A stretch of 64,000 nucleotides of DNA from Halictus rubicundus (taxonomy: Eukaryota; Arthropoda; Insecta; Hymenoptera; Halictidae), in the NCBI RefSeq assembly GCF_050948215.1, contig NW_027488832.1:62001-126000 (forward strand). Direction: 5' to 3'. Of this stretch, positions 34,501 to 48,600 are shown one piece after another. Numbering within the stretch: the stretch's first letter is position 1; each line of letters opens with the position of its first letter. The position numbers and the translations under genes are program-made. The notes under the pieces were generated by a model. That model did not search any database. It was not told where the DNA came from and saw only the letters and a list, made by a program, of their open reading frames with translations.

Positions 34501-37500
34501 CCTATCCTCTATCCTATCCTCTATCCTATCCTATCCTCTATCCGATCTTCTATCCTATCCTATCCTCTATCCTATTCTCTATCCTATCCTCTATCCTATC
34601 CTCTATCCTATCCTCTATCCTATCCTCTATCCTTTCCTCTATCCTATCCTATCATCTATCCCGTCCTGTCCTCAATCCTATCCTATACTGTATTATATAC
34701 TATCCACTATCCTATCCTATCCTCTATCCTATCCAATCCCCGATCCTATCCTATATAATATCGAATCCTCCATCATATCCTATTCTCTTTCCTATAATAT
34801 CATCTATCCTATCCTATCCTCTATCCTATCCTATCCTCTATCACATTCTACCCTCTATCCTATCCTATCCTCTATCCTATCCTATCCCCTATCCTATCCT
34901 ATCCTCTATGCTATCCTCTATCCTATCCGCTATCCTATCCTCTATCCTATCCTCTATCCTATCCTATCCTCTATCGTACCCTATCCTCTATCCTATCCTA
35001 TCCTCTATCCTATCCTCTATCCTCTATCCTATCCTATCCTCTATCCTATCCTATCCTCTATCTTATCCTATCCTCTATCCTATACTATCCTCTACCTTAT
35101 CCTATCCTCTATCCTATCCTCTATCCTATCCTATCCTCTATCCTATCCTTTCCTCTATCCTATCCTATCCTCTATCCTATCCTATCCTCCATCCTATCCT
35201 TTCCTCTATCCTATCCTATCCTCTATCCTATCCTATCCTCTATCCTATCCTTTCCTCTATCCTATCTTATCCTCTATCCTATCCTATCCTCTATCCGATC
35301 CTCTATCCTATCCTATCCTGTATCCTATCCTATCCTCTATCCTATCCTATCCTCTATCCTATTGTATCCTCTATCCTATCCTATCCTCTCTCCTATCCTA
35401 TCCTCTATCCTATCCTATCATCTATCCTATCCTATCCTCTATCCTATCCTATCCTCTATCCTATCCTATCCTCTATCCTATCCTATCCTCTATCTTATCC
35501 TATCCTCTATCCTATACTATCCTCTACCTTATCCTATCCTCTATCCTATCCTCTATCCTATCCTATCCTCTATCCTATCCTATCCTCTATCCTATCCTAT
35601 CCTCTTTGCTATAATAGCATCTATCCTATCCTATTCTCTATCCTATCCTATCCTCTATCCTATCCTGTATCCTATCCAATCCTCTATCCTATCCTCTATC
35701 CTATCCTCTATCTTATCCTCTATCCTATCCTCTATCCTATCCTATCCTCTATCCGATCTTCTATCCTATCCTATCCTCTATCCTATCCTCTATCCTATCC
35801 TATCCTCTATCCGATCCTCTATCCTATCCTCTATCCTATCCTATCCTCTATCCTATCCTCTATCCTATCCTCTATCCTATCCTCTATCCTATCCTCTATC
35901 CTATCCTCTATCCTATCCTCTATCATATCCTCTATCCTATCCTGTATCCTGTCCTATACTCTATCCTATCCTTTCCTCCATCCTACCCTCTATCCTATCC
36001 TCTATCCTGTCCAATACTCTATCCTATCCTTTCCTCTATCCTATCCTATCATCTATCCCGTCCTGTCCTCAATCCTATCCTATACTTTATTATATACTAT
36101 CCACTATCCTATCCTATCCTCTATCCGATCTTCTATCCTATCCTATCCTCTATCCTATTCTCTATCCTATCCTCTATCCTATCCTCTATCCTATCCTCTA
36201 TCCTATCCTCTATCCTTTCCTCTATCCTATCCTATCATCTATCCCGTCCTGTCCTCAATCCTATCCTATACTGTATTATATACTATCCACTATCCTATCC
36301 TATCCTCTATCCTATCCAATCCCCGATCCTATCCTATATAATATCGAATCCTCCATCATATCCTATTCTCTTTCCTATAATATCATCTATCCTATCCTAT
36401 CCTCTATCCTATCCTATCCTCTATCACATTCTACCCTCTATCCTATCCTATCCTCTATCCTATCCTATCCCCTATCCTATCCTATCCTCTATGCTATCCT
36501 CTATCCTATCCGCTATCCTATCCTCTATCCTATCCTCTATCCTATCCTATCCTCTATCGTACCCTATCCTCTATCCTATCCTATCCTCTATCCTATCCTC
36601 TATCCTCTATCCTATCCTATCCTCTATCCTATCCTATCCTCTATCTTATCCTATCCTCTATCCTATACTATCCTCTACCTTATCCTATCCTCTATCCTAT
36701 CCTCTATCCTATCCTATCCTCTATCCTATCCTTTCCTCTATCCTATCCTATCCTCTATCCTATCCTATCCTCCATCCTATCCTTTCCTCTATCCTATCCT
36801 ATCCTCTATCCTATCCTATCCTCTATCCTATCCTTTCCTCTATCCTATCTTATCCTCTATCCTATCCTATCCTCTATCCGATCCTCTATCCTATCCTATC
36901 CTGTATCCTATCCTATCCTCTATCCTATCCTATCCTCTATCCTATTGTATCCTCTATCCTATCCTATCCTCTCTCCTATCCTATCCTCTATCCTATCCTA
37001 TCATCTATCCTATCCTATCCTCTATCCTATCCTATCCTCTATCCTATCCTATCCTCTATCCTATCCTATCCTCTATCTTATCCTATCCTCTATCCTATAC
37101 TATCCTCTACCTTATCCTATCCTCTATCCTATCCTCTATCCTATCCTATCCTCTATCCTATCCTATCCTCTATCCTATCCTATCCTCTTTGCTATAATAG
37201 CATCTATCCTATCCTATTCTCTATCCTATCCTATCCTCTATCCTATCCTGTATCCTATCCAATCCTCTATCCTATCCTCTATCCTATCCTCTATCCTATC
37301 CTCTATCCTATCCTATCCTCTATCCGATCTTCTATCCTATCCTATCCTCTATCCTATCCTCTATCCTATCCTATCCTCTATCCGATCCTCTATCCTATCC
37401 TCTATCCTATCCTATCCTCTATCCTATCCTCTATCCTATCCTCTATCCTATCCTCTATCCTATCCTCTATCATATCCTCTATCCTATCCTGTATCCTGTC

Positions 37501-38344
37501 CTATACTCTATCCTATCCTTTCCTCCATCCTACCCTCTATCCTATCCTCTATCCTGTCCAATACTCTATCCTATCCTTTCCTCTATCCTATCCTATCATC
37601 TATCCCGTCCTGTCCTCAATCCTATCCTATACTTTATTATATACTATCCACTATCCTATCCTATCCTCTATCCTATCCAATCCCCTATCCTATCCTATAT
37701 AATATCGAATCCTCCATCATATCCTATTCTCTATCCTATAATATCATCTATCCTATCCTATCCTCTATGCTATCCTCTATCCTATCCGCTATCCTATCCT
37801 CTATCCTATCCTCTATCCTATCCTCTATCCTATCCTCTATCCTATCCTATCCTCTATCCTATTATGTATCCTGTCCTATCCTTTATCCTATCCTATCCTC
37901 TATTCTATCCTATCCTCTATCCTATCCTATCCTCTATCCTATCCTATCCTCTATTCTATCCTATCCTCTATCCTATCCTATCCTCTATTCTATCCTATCC
38001 TCTATCCTATCCTCTATCATATCCAATCCTCTATCCTATCCTGTCCTCAATCCTATCCTATACTTTATTATATACTATCCACTATCCTATCCTATCCTCT
38101 ATCCTATCCAATCCCCTATCCTATCCTATATAATATCGAATCCTCCATCATATCCTATTCTCTATCCTATAATATCATCTATCCTATCCTATCCCCTATC
38201 CTATCCTATCCTCTATGCTATCCTCTATCCTATCCGCTATCCTATCCTCTATCCTATCCTCTATCCTATCCTCTATCCTATCCTCTATCCTATCCTATCC
38301 TCTATCCTATTATGTATCCTGTCCTATCCTTTATCCTATCCTAT
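31561..38344 (+). repeat. TATCC satellite, block 4b: 1,780-bp and 1,583-bp higher-order repeats
   Basis: A long stretch starting at the CTATGCTATCC word recurs at about 33128, 34908 and 36491 (1,780 and 1,583 bp apart). A second marker (TCCTCTCTCC context) recurs at about 33582, 35362 and 36945 with the same offsets. Copies look nearly identical by eye; one difference near 33184 is TCTTATCC versus TCCTATCC. This block carries distinctive variants such as CACATTCTACC and CCCCGATCC. No genes. Confidence 0.93.
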
Positions 38345-41300
38345 CCTCTATCCTATCCTATCCTCTATCCTATCCTATCCTCTATATTATCCTATACTCT
38401 ATTCTATACTATCCTCTATCCTATCCTCTATCCTATCAACTATCCTATCCTCTATCCTATCCTCTACCCTATCCTCTACCCTATCCTCTATCCTATCCTA
38501 TCCACTATCCTATCCTCTATCCTAACCGCTATCCTATCCTCTATCCTATCCTCTATCCTAACCGCTATCCTATCCTCTATCCTATCCTCTATCTTATCCT
38601 ATCCTCTATACTATCCTCTATCCTATCCTATCATCTATCCTATCCTATCCTCTATCCTATCCTATCCTCTCTATTATCCTATCCTCTATTCTATCCTATC
38701 CTCTATCCTATCCTCTATCCTATCCTCTATCCTATTCTCTATCCTATCCTATCCTCTATCCTATCCTATTCTCTATCCTATTAGATTCTCTATCCTATCC
38801 AATCCTCTATCCTACCGTATCCTCTATCCTATCCTCTATCCTATCCTCTATCCTATCCTCTATCCTATCCTATCCTCTATCCTATCCTATCCTTTATCCT
38901 ATCCTATCCTCTATTCTATCCTATCCTCTATCCTATCCTATCCTCTATTCTATCCTATCCTCTATCCTATCCTCTATCATATCCAATCCTCTATCCTATC
39001 CTTTCCTCAATCCTATTATATCCTCTATCCTATCCTATCCTCTATCCTATCCTATCCTCTATTCTATCCTATCCTCTATCCTATCCTATCCTCTATCCTA
39101 TCCTATCCTCTATATTATCCTATACTCTATTCTATACTATCCTCTATCCTATCCTCTATCCTATCAACTATCCTATCCTCTATCCTATCCTCTACCCTAT
39201 CCTCTACCCTATCCTCTATCCTATCCTATCCTCTATCCTATCCTATCCTCTATCCTATCCTATTCTCTATCCTATAATATCCTCTATCCTATCCTATCCT
39301 CTATCCTATCCTATCCTCTATCCTATCCTATCCTCTATCCTATCCTATCCTCTATCCTATCCTATCCTCTATCCTATCCTCTATCCTATCCTGTATCCTA
39401 TCCTATCCTCTATCCTATCCTCTATCCTATCCTATCCTCTATCCGATCTTCTATCCTATCCTATCCTCTATCCTATCCTCTATCCGATGCTATCCTTTAT
39501 CCGATCCTCTATCCTATCCTCTCTCCTATCCTATCCTCTATCCTATCCTCTATCATATCCTCTATCCTGTCCAATACTCTATCCTATCCTTTCCTCTATC
39601 CTATCCTATCATCTATCCCGTCCTGTCCTCAATCCTATCCTATACTGTATTATATACTATCCACTATCCTATCCTATCCTCTATCCTATCCAATCCCCTA
39701 TCCTATACTATATAATATCGAATCCTCCATCATATCCTATTCTCTTTCCTATAATATCATCTATCCTATCCTATCCTCTATCCTATCCTATCCTCTATCC
39801 TATCCTATCCTCTATATTATCCTATACTCTATTCTATACTATCCTCTATCCTATCCTCTATCCTATCAACTATCCTATCCTCTATCCTATCCTCTACCCT
39901 ATCCTCTACCCTATCCTCTATCCTATCCTATCCTCTATCCTATCCTCTATCCTAACCGCTATCCTATCCTCTATCCTATCCTCTATCCTAACCGCTATCC
40001 TATCCTCTATCCTATCCTCTATCTTATCCTATCCTCTATACTATCCTCTATCCTATCCTATCATCTATCCTATCCTATCCTCTATCCTATCCTATCCTCT
40101 CTATTATCCTATCCTCTATTCTATCCTATCCTCTATCCTATCCTCTATCCTATCCTCTATCCTATTCTCTATCCTATCCTATCCTCTATCCTATCCTATT
40201 CTCTATCCTATTAGATTCTCTATCCTATCCAATCCTCTATCCTACCGTATCCTCTATCCTATCCTCTATCCTATCCTCTATCCTATCCTCTATCCTATCC
40301 TATCCTCTATCCTATCCTATCCTTTATCCTATCCTATCCTCTATTCTATCCTATCCTCTATCCTATCCTATCCTCTATTCTATCCTATCCTCTATCCTAT
40401 CCTCTATCATATCCAATCCTCTATCCTATCCTTTCCTCAATCCTATTATATCCTCTATCCTATCCTATCCTCTATCCTATCCTATCCTCTATTCTATCGT
40501 ATCCTCTATCCTATCCTATCCTCTATCCTATCCTATCCTCTATATTATCCTATACTCTATTCTATACTATCCTCTATCCTATCCTCTATCCTATCAACTA
40601 TCCTATCCTCTATCCTATCCTCTACCCTATCCTCTACCCTATCCTCTATCCTATCCTATCCTCTATCCTATCCTATCCTCTATCCTATCCTATTCTCTAT
40701 CCTATAATATCCTCTATCCTATCCTATCCTCTATCCTATCCTATCCTCTATCCTATCCTATCCTCTATCCTATCCTATCCTCTATCCTATCCTATCCTCT
40801 ATCCTATCCTCTATCCTATCCTGTATCCTATCCTATCCTCTATCCTATCCTCTATCCTATCCTATCCTCTATCCGATCTTCTATCCTATCCTATCCTCTA
40901 TCCTATCCTCTATCCGATGCTATCCTTTATCCGATCCTCTATCCTATCCTCTCTCCTATCCTATCCTCTATCCTATCCTCTATCATATCCTCTATCCTGT
41001 CCAATACTCTATCCTATCCTTTCCTCTATCCTATCCTATCATCTATCCCGTCCTGTCCTCAATCCTATCCTATACTGTATTATATACTATCCACTATCCT
41101 ATCCTATCCTCTATCCTATCCAATCCCCTATCCTATACTATATAATATCGAATCCTCCATCATATCCTATTCTCTTTCCTATAATATCATCTATCCTATC
41201 CTATCCTCTATCCTATCCTATCCTCTATCCTATCCTATCCTCTATATTATCCTATACTCTATTCTATACTATCCTCTATCCTATCCTCTATCCTATCAAC

Positions 41301-42660
41301 TATCCTATCCTCTATCCTATCCTCTACCCTATCCTCTACCCTATCCTCTATCCTATCCTATCCTCTATCCTATCCTCTATCCTAACCGCTATCCTATCCT
41401 CTATCCTATCCTCTATCCTAACCGCTATCCTATCCTCTATCCTATCCTCTATCTTATCCTATCCTCTATACTATCCTCTATCCTATCCTATCATCTATCC
41501 TATCCTATCCTCTATCCTATCCTATCCTCTCTATTATCCTATCCTCTATTCTATCCTATCCTCTATCCTATCCTCTATCCTATCCTCTATCCTATTCTCT
41601 ATCCTATCCTATCCTCTATCCTATCCTATTCTCTATCCTATTAGATTCTCTATCCTATCCAATCCTCTATCCTACCGTATCCTCTATCCTATCCTCTATC
41701 CTATCCTCTATCCTATCCTCTATCCTATCCTATCCTCTATCCTATCCTATCCTTTATCCTATCCTATCCTCTATTCTATCCTATCCTCTACCCTATCCTA
41801 TCCTCTATTCTATCCTATCCTCTATCCTATCCTCTATCATATCCAATCCTCTATCCTATCCTTTCCTCAATCCTATTATATCCTCTATCCTATCCTATCC
41901 TCTATCCTATCCTATCCTCTATTCTATCGTATCCTCTATCCTATCCTATCCTCTATCCTATCCTATCCTCTATATTATCCTATACTCTATTCTATACTAT
42001 CCTCTATCCTATCCTCTATCCTATCAACTATCCTATCCTCTATCCTATCCTCTACCCTATCCTCTACCCTATCCTCTATCCTATCCTATCCTCTATCCTA
42101 TCCTATCCTCTATCCTATCCTATTCTCTATCCTATAATATCCTCTATCCTATCCTATCCTCTATCCTATCCTATCCTCTATCCTATCCTATCCTCTATCC
42201 TATCCTATCCTCTATCCTATCCTATCCTCTATCCTATCCTATCCTCTATCCTATCCTATCCTCTATCCTATCCTATCCTCTATCCTATCCTCTATCCTAT
42301 CCTGTATCCTATCCTATCCTCTATCCTATCCTCTATCCTATCCTATCCTCTATCCGATCTTCTATCCTATCCTATCCTCTATCCTATCCTCTATCCGATG
42401 CTATCCTTTATCCGATCCTCTATCCTATCCTCTCTCCTATCCTATCCTCTATCCTATCCTCTATCATATCCTCTATCCTGTCCAATACTCTATCCTATCC
42501 TTTCCTCTATCCTATCCTATCATCTATCCCGTCCTGTCCTCAATCCTATCCTATACTGTATTATATACTATCCACTATCCTATCCTATCCTCTATCCTAT
42601 CCAATCCCCTATCCTATACTATATAATATCGAATCCTCCATCATATCCTATTCTCTTTCC
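38345..42660 (+). repeat. TATCC satellite, block 4c: 1,430-bp higher-order repeat, about three near-identical copies
   Basis: The rare word TATCCGATGC occurs at 39481, 40911 and 42392, and ATTCTATACT at 38401 and 39831. Offsets are 1,430, 1,481 and 1,430 bp. The 51-bp excess in the last interval is exactly three 17-mers, added in the pure run after about 42150. Only a few single-base differences were noted by eye, such as C at 39069 versus G at the matching positions of the next two copies. This is the most homogeneous HOR in the window. No genes. Confidence 0.93.
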
Positions 42661-45600
42661 TATAATATCATCTATCCTATCCTAACCTCTATCCTATCCT
42701 ATCCTCTATCCCATTCTACCCTCTATCCTATCCTATCCTCTATCCTATCCTATCCCCTATCCTATCCTATCCTCTATGCTATCCTCTATCCTATCCGCTA
42801 TCCTATCCTCTATCCTATCCTCTATCCTATCCTATCCTCTATCCTACCCTATCCTCTATCCTATCCTATCCTCTATCCTATCCTATCCTCTATCCTATAC
42901 TCTATCGTAACCGCTATCCTATCCACTATCCTATCCTCTATCTTATCCTATCCTCTATCCAATCCTCTATCCTATCCTCTATCCTCTATCCTATCCTATC
43001 CTCTATCCTATCCTATCCTCTATCTTATCCTATCCTCTATCCTATACTATCCTCTACCTTATCCTATCCTCTATCCTATCCTCTATCCTATCCTATCCTC
43101 TATCCTATCCTTTCCTCTATCCTATCCTATCCTGTATCCTATCCTATCCTCCATCCTATCCTTTCCTCTATCCTATCCTATCCTCTATCCTATCCTATCC
43201 TCTATCATATCCTTTCCTCTATCCTATCTTATCCTCTATCCTATCCTATCCTCTATCCGATCCTCTATCCTATCCTATCCTGTATCCTATCCTATCCTCT
43301 ATCCTATCCTATCCTCTATCCTATTGTATCCTCTATCCTATCCTATCCTCTCTCCTATCCTATCCTCTATCCTATCCTATCATCTATCCTATCCTATCCT
43401 CTATCCTATCCTATCCTCTATCCTATCCTATCCTCTATCCTATCCTATCCTGTATCCTATCCTATCCTCTATCCTATCCTATCCTCTATCCTATTGTATC
43501 CTCTATCCTATCCTATACTCTATCCTATCCTATCCTCTATCCTATCCTATCTTCTATCTTATCATATCCTCTATCCCATCCTATCCTCTATCCTATCCTA
43601 TCCTCTATCCTATCCTATCCTCCATCCTATCCTATCCTCTATCCTATACTATCCTCTATCCTATCCTATCCCCTACTGTATCCTACCATCTTTCCTATCC
43701 TATCCTCTATCCAATCCTATCCTCTATCATATCCTATCCTCTATCCAATCCTATCCTCCATCCTATCCTATCCTCTATCCTATCCTATCCTCTATCTTAT
43801 CCTATCCTCTATCCCATCCTATCCTCCATCCTATCTTGTCCTCTATAGTATACTATCCTCTATCCTAACCTATCCTCCATCCTATCCTATCCTGTATCCT
43901 ATCCTATCCTCTATCCTATCCTATCCTCTATCTTATCCTATCCTGTATCGTATCCTATACTCTATCCTATACTATCCTCTGTTCTATCCTATTTTCTATC
44001 CTATTCTATCCTCCATCCTATCCTATCCTCTATCCTATCCTATCCTCTATCCTATCCTATACTCTATCCTATCCTATCCTCTATCCTATCCTATCTTCTA
44101 TCTTATCATATCCTCTATCCCATCCTATCCTCTATCCTATCCTATGCCTCTATCCTATGCTATCCTCTATCCTATCCTATCCTCTATCCTATCCTATCCT
44201 ATCCTCTATCCTATACTATCCTCTATCCTATTCTATCCCCTACTGTATCCTACCATCTATCCTATCCTATCCTCTATCCTATCCTATACTCTATCCTATC
44301 CTATCCTCTATCCTATCCTATCTTCTATCTTATCATATCCTCTATCCCATCCTATCCTCCATCCTATCCTATCCTCTATCCTATCCTATCCTCTATCCTA
44401 TCCTATCCTCTATCCAATCCTATCCTGTATCATATCCTATCCTCTATCCTATCCCATCCTCTATCGTATCCTATCCTCTATCCTATCCTATCCTCTATCC
44501 TATCCTATCTTCTATCTTGGCATATCCTCTATCCCATCCTATCCTCCATCCTATCCTATCCTCTATCCTATACTATCCTCTATCCTATCCTATCCCCTAC
44601 TGTATTATACCATCTTTCCTATCCTATCCTCTATCCTATCCTATACTCTATCCTATCCTATCCTCTATCCTATCCTATCTTCTATCTTATCATATCCTCT
44701 ATCCCATCCTATCCTCTATCCTATCCTATCTTCTATCTTGGCATATCCTCTATCCCATCCTATCCTCCATCCTATCCTATCCTCTATCCTATACTATCCT
44801 CTATCCTATCCTATCCCCTACTGTATCCTACCATCTATCCTATCCTATCTTCTATCATATCCTATCCTCTGTCCTATCCTATCCTCTATCTTATCGTATC
44901 CTCTATCCCAACCTATCCTCCATCATATCCTATCCTCTATCCTATCCTATCCTCTATCTTAGCCGATCCTCTATCCTATCCTATCCTCTATCGTATCCTA
45001 TCCTCCATCCTATCCTATCCTCTATCGTATACTATCCTCTATCCTATCCTATCCTCTACGGTATCCTACCATCTATCCTGTCCTATCTTCTATCACATCC
45101 TATCCTCTCTCCTTTCCTATCCTCTATCTTATCCTATCCTCCATCCTATCCTATCCTCTATCGTATCCTATCCTCTATCCAATCCTATCCTCTATCATAT
45201 CCTATCCTCTATCCAATCCTATCCTCCATCCTATCCTATCCTCTATCCTATCCTATCCTCTATCTTATCCTATCCTCTATCCCATCCTATCCTCCATCCT
45301 ATCTTGTCCTCTATAGTATACTATCCTCTATCCTAACCTATCCTTTCTCCTATCCTATCCTCTATCCTATCCTATCCTCTATCCGATCCTCTATCCTATC
45401 CTATCCTGTATCCTATCCTATCCTCTATCCTATCCTATCCTCTATCTTATCCTATCCTGTATCGTATCCTATACTCTATCCTATACTATCCTCTGTTCTA
45501 TCCTATTTTCTATCCTATTCTATCCTCCATCCTATCCTATCCTCTATTCTATCCTATCCTCTATCCTATACTATCCTCTATCCTATCCTACCCTCTATCT

Positions 45601-48600
45601 TATCCTATCCTCTATCCTATACTATCCTCTACCTTATCCTATCCTCTATCCTATCCTCTATCCTATCCTATCCTCTATCCTATCCTTTCCTCTATCCTAT
45701 CCTATCCTGTATCCTATCCTATCCTCCATCCTATCCTTTCCTCTATCCTATCCTATCCTCTATCCTATCCTATCCTCTATCCTATCCTTTCCTCTATCCT
45801 ATCTTATCCTCTATCCTATCCTATCCTCTATCCGATCCTCTATCCTATCCTATCCTGTATCCTATCCTATCCTCTATCCTATCCTATCCTCTATCCTATT
45901 GTATCCTCTATCCTATCCTATCCCCTCTCCTATCCTATCCTCTATCCTATCCTATCATCTATCCTATCCTATCCTCTATCCTATCCTATCTTCTATCTTA
46001 TCATATCCTCTATCCCATCCTATCCTCTATCCTATCCTATCCTCTATCCTATCCTATCCTCCATCCTATCCTATCCTCTATCCTATACTATCCTCTATCC
46101 TATCCTATCCCCTACTGTATCCTACCATCTTTCCTATCCTATCCTCTATCCAATCCTATCCTCTATCATATCCTATCCTGTATCCAATCCTATCCTCCAT
46201 CCTATCCTATCCTCTATCCTATCCTATCCTCTATCTTATCCTATCCTCTATCCCATCCTATCCTCCATCCTATCTTGTCCTCTATAGTATACTATCCTCT
46301 ATCCTAACCTATCCTCTATCCTATCCTATCCTCTATCCTATCCTATCCTCTATCCGATCCTCTATCCTATCCTATCCTGTATCCTATCCTATCCTCTATC
46401 CTATCCTATCCTCTATCTTATCCTATCCTGTATCGTATCCTATACTCTATCCTATACTATCCTCTGTTCTATCCTATTTTCTATCCTATTCTATCCTCCA
46501 TCCTATCCTATCCTCTATCCTATCCTATCCTCTATCCTATCCTATACTCTATCCTATCCTATCCTCTATCCTATCCTATCTTCTATCTTATCATATCCTC
46601 TATCCCATCCTATCCTCTATCCTATCCTATGCCTCTATCCTATGCTATCCTCTATCCTATCCTATCCTCTATCCTATCCTATCCTATCCTCTATCCTATA
46701 CTATCCTCTATCCTATTCTATCCCCTACTGTATCCTACCATCTATCCTATCCTATCCTCTATCCTATCCTATACTCTATCCTATCCTATCGTCTATCCTA
46801 TCCTATCTTCTATCTTATCATATCCTCTATCCCATCCTATCCTCCATCCTATCCTATCCTCTATCCTATCCTATCCTCTATCCTATCCTATCCTCTATCC
46901 AATCCTATCCTGTATCATATCCTATCCTCTATCCTATCCCATCCTCTATCGTATCCTATCCTCTATCCTATCCTATCCTCTATCCTATCCTATCTTCTAT
47001 CTTGGCATATCCTCTATCCCATCCTATCCTCCATCCTATCCTATCCTCTATCCTATACTATCCTCTATCCTATCCTATCCCCTACTGTATCCTACCATCT
47101 TTCCTATCCTATCCTCTATCCTATCCTATACTCTATCCTATCCTATCCTCTATCCTATCCTATCTTCTATCTTATCATATCCTCTATCCCATCCTATCCT
47201 CTATCCTATCCTATCTTCTATCTTGGCATATCCTCTATCCCATCCTATCCTCCATCCTATCCTATCCTCTATCCTATACTATCCTCTATCCTATCCTATC
47301 CCCTACTGTATCCTACCATCTATCCTATCCTATCTTCTATCATATCCTATCCTCTGTCCTATCCTATCCTCTATCTTATCGTATCCTCTATCCCAACCTA
47401 TCCTCCATCATATCCTATCCTCTATCCTATCCTATCCTCTATCTTAGCCGATCCTCTATCCTATCCTATCCTCTATCGTATCCTATCCTCTATCCTATCC
47501 TATCCTCTATCCAATCCTATCCTGTATCCTATCCTATCCTCTATCCTATCCCATCCTCTATCGTATCCTATCCTCTATCCTATCCTATCCTCTATCCTAT
47601 CCTATCTTCTATCTTATCATATCCTCTACCCCATCCTATCCTCCATCCTATCCTATCCTCTATCGTATACTATCCTCTATCCTATCCTATCCTCTACGGT
47701 ATCCTACCATCTATCCTGTCCTATCTTCTATCACATCCTATCCTCTCTCCTTTCCTATCCTCTATCTTATCCTATCCTCCATCCTATCCTATCCTCTATC
47801 GTATCCTATCCTCTATCCAATCCTATCCTCTATCATATCCTATCCTCTATCCAATCCTATCCTCCATCCTATCCTATCCTCTATCCTATCCTATCCTCTA
47901 TCTTATCCTATCCTCTATCCCATCCTATCCTCCATCGTATCTTGTCCTCTATAGTATACTATCCTCTATCCTAACCTATCCTTTCTCCTATCCTATCCTC
48001 TATCCTATCCTATCCTCTATCCGATCCTCTATCCTATCCTATCCTGTATCCTATCCTATCCTCTATCCTATCCTATCCTCTATCTTATCCTATCCTGTAT
48101 CGTATCCTATACTCTATCCTATACTATCCTCTGTTCTATCCTATTTTCTATCCTATTCTATCCTCCATCCTATCCTATCCTCTATTCTATCCTATCCTCT
48201 ATCCTATACTATCCTCTATCCTATCCTATCCTCTATCCTATCCTCTATCGTATCCTATCCTCTATCCTATCCTATCCTCTATCCTATCCTCTATCCTATC
48301 CTATCCTCTATCCTATCCTATCCTCTATCCTATCCTATCCTCTATCCAATCCTATCATCTATCCTATTTTATCCTCTATCCTATCGTCTATCCTATCCTC
48401 TATCCTATCCTATCCTCTATCCTATCCTATCCTCTCTCCTATCCTTTCCTCAATCCTATCCTATCCTCCATCCTATCCTATCCTCTATCCTATCCTATCC
48501 TATATCCTATCCTATCTTCGATCCTATCCTATCCTCTATCCTATCTTATCCTCTATCCTATCCTCTATACCACCCTCTATCCTATCCTATCCTCTATCCG

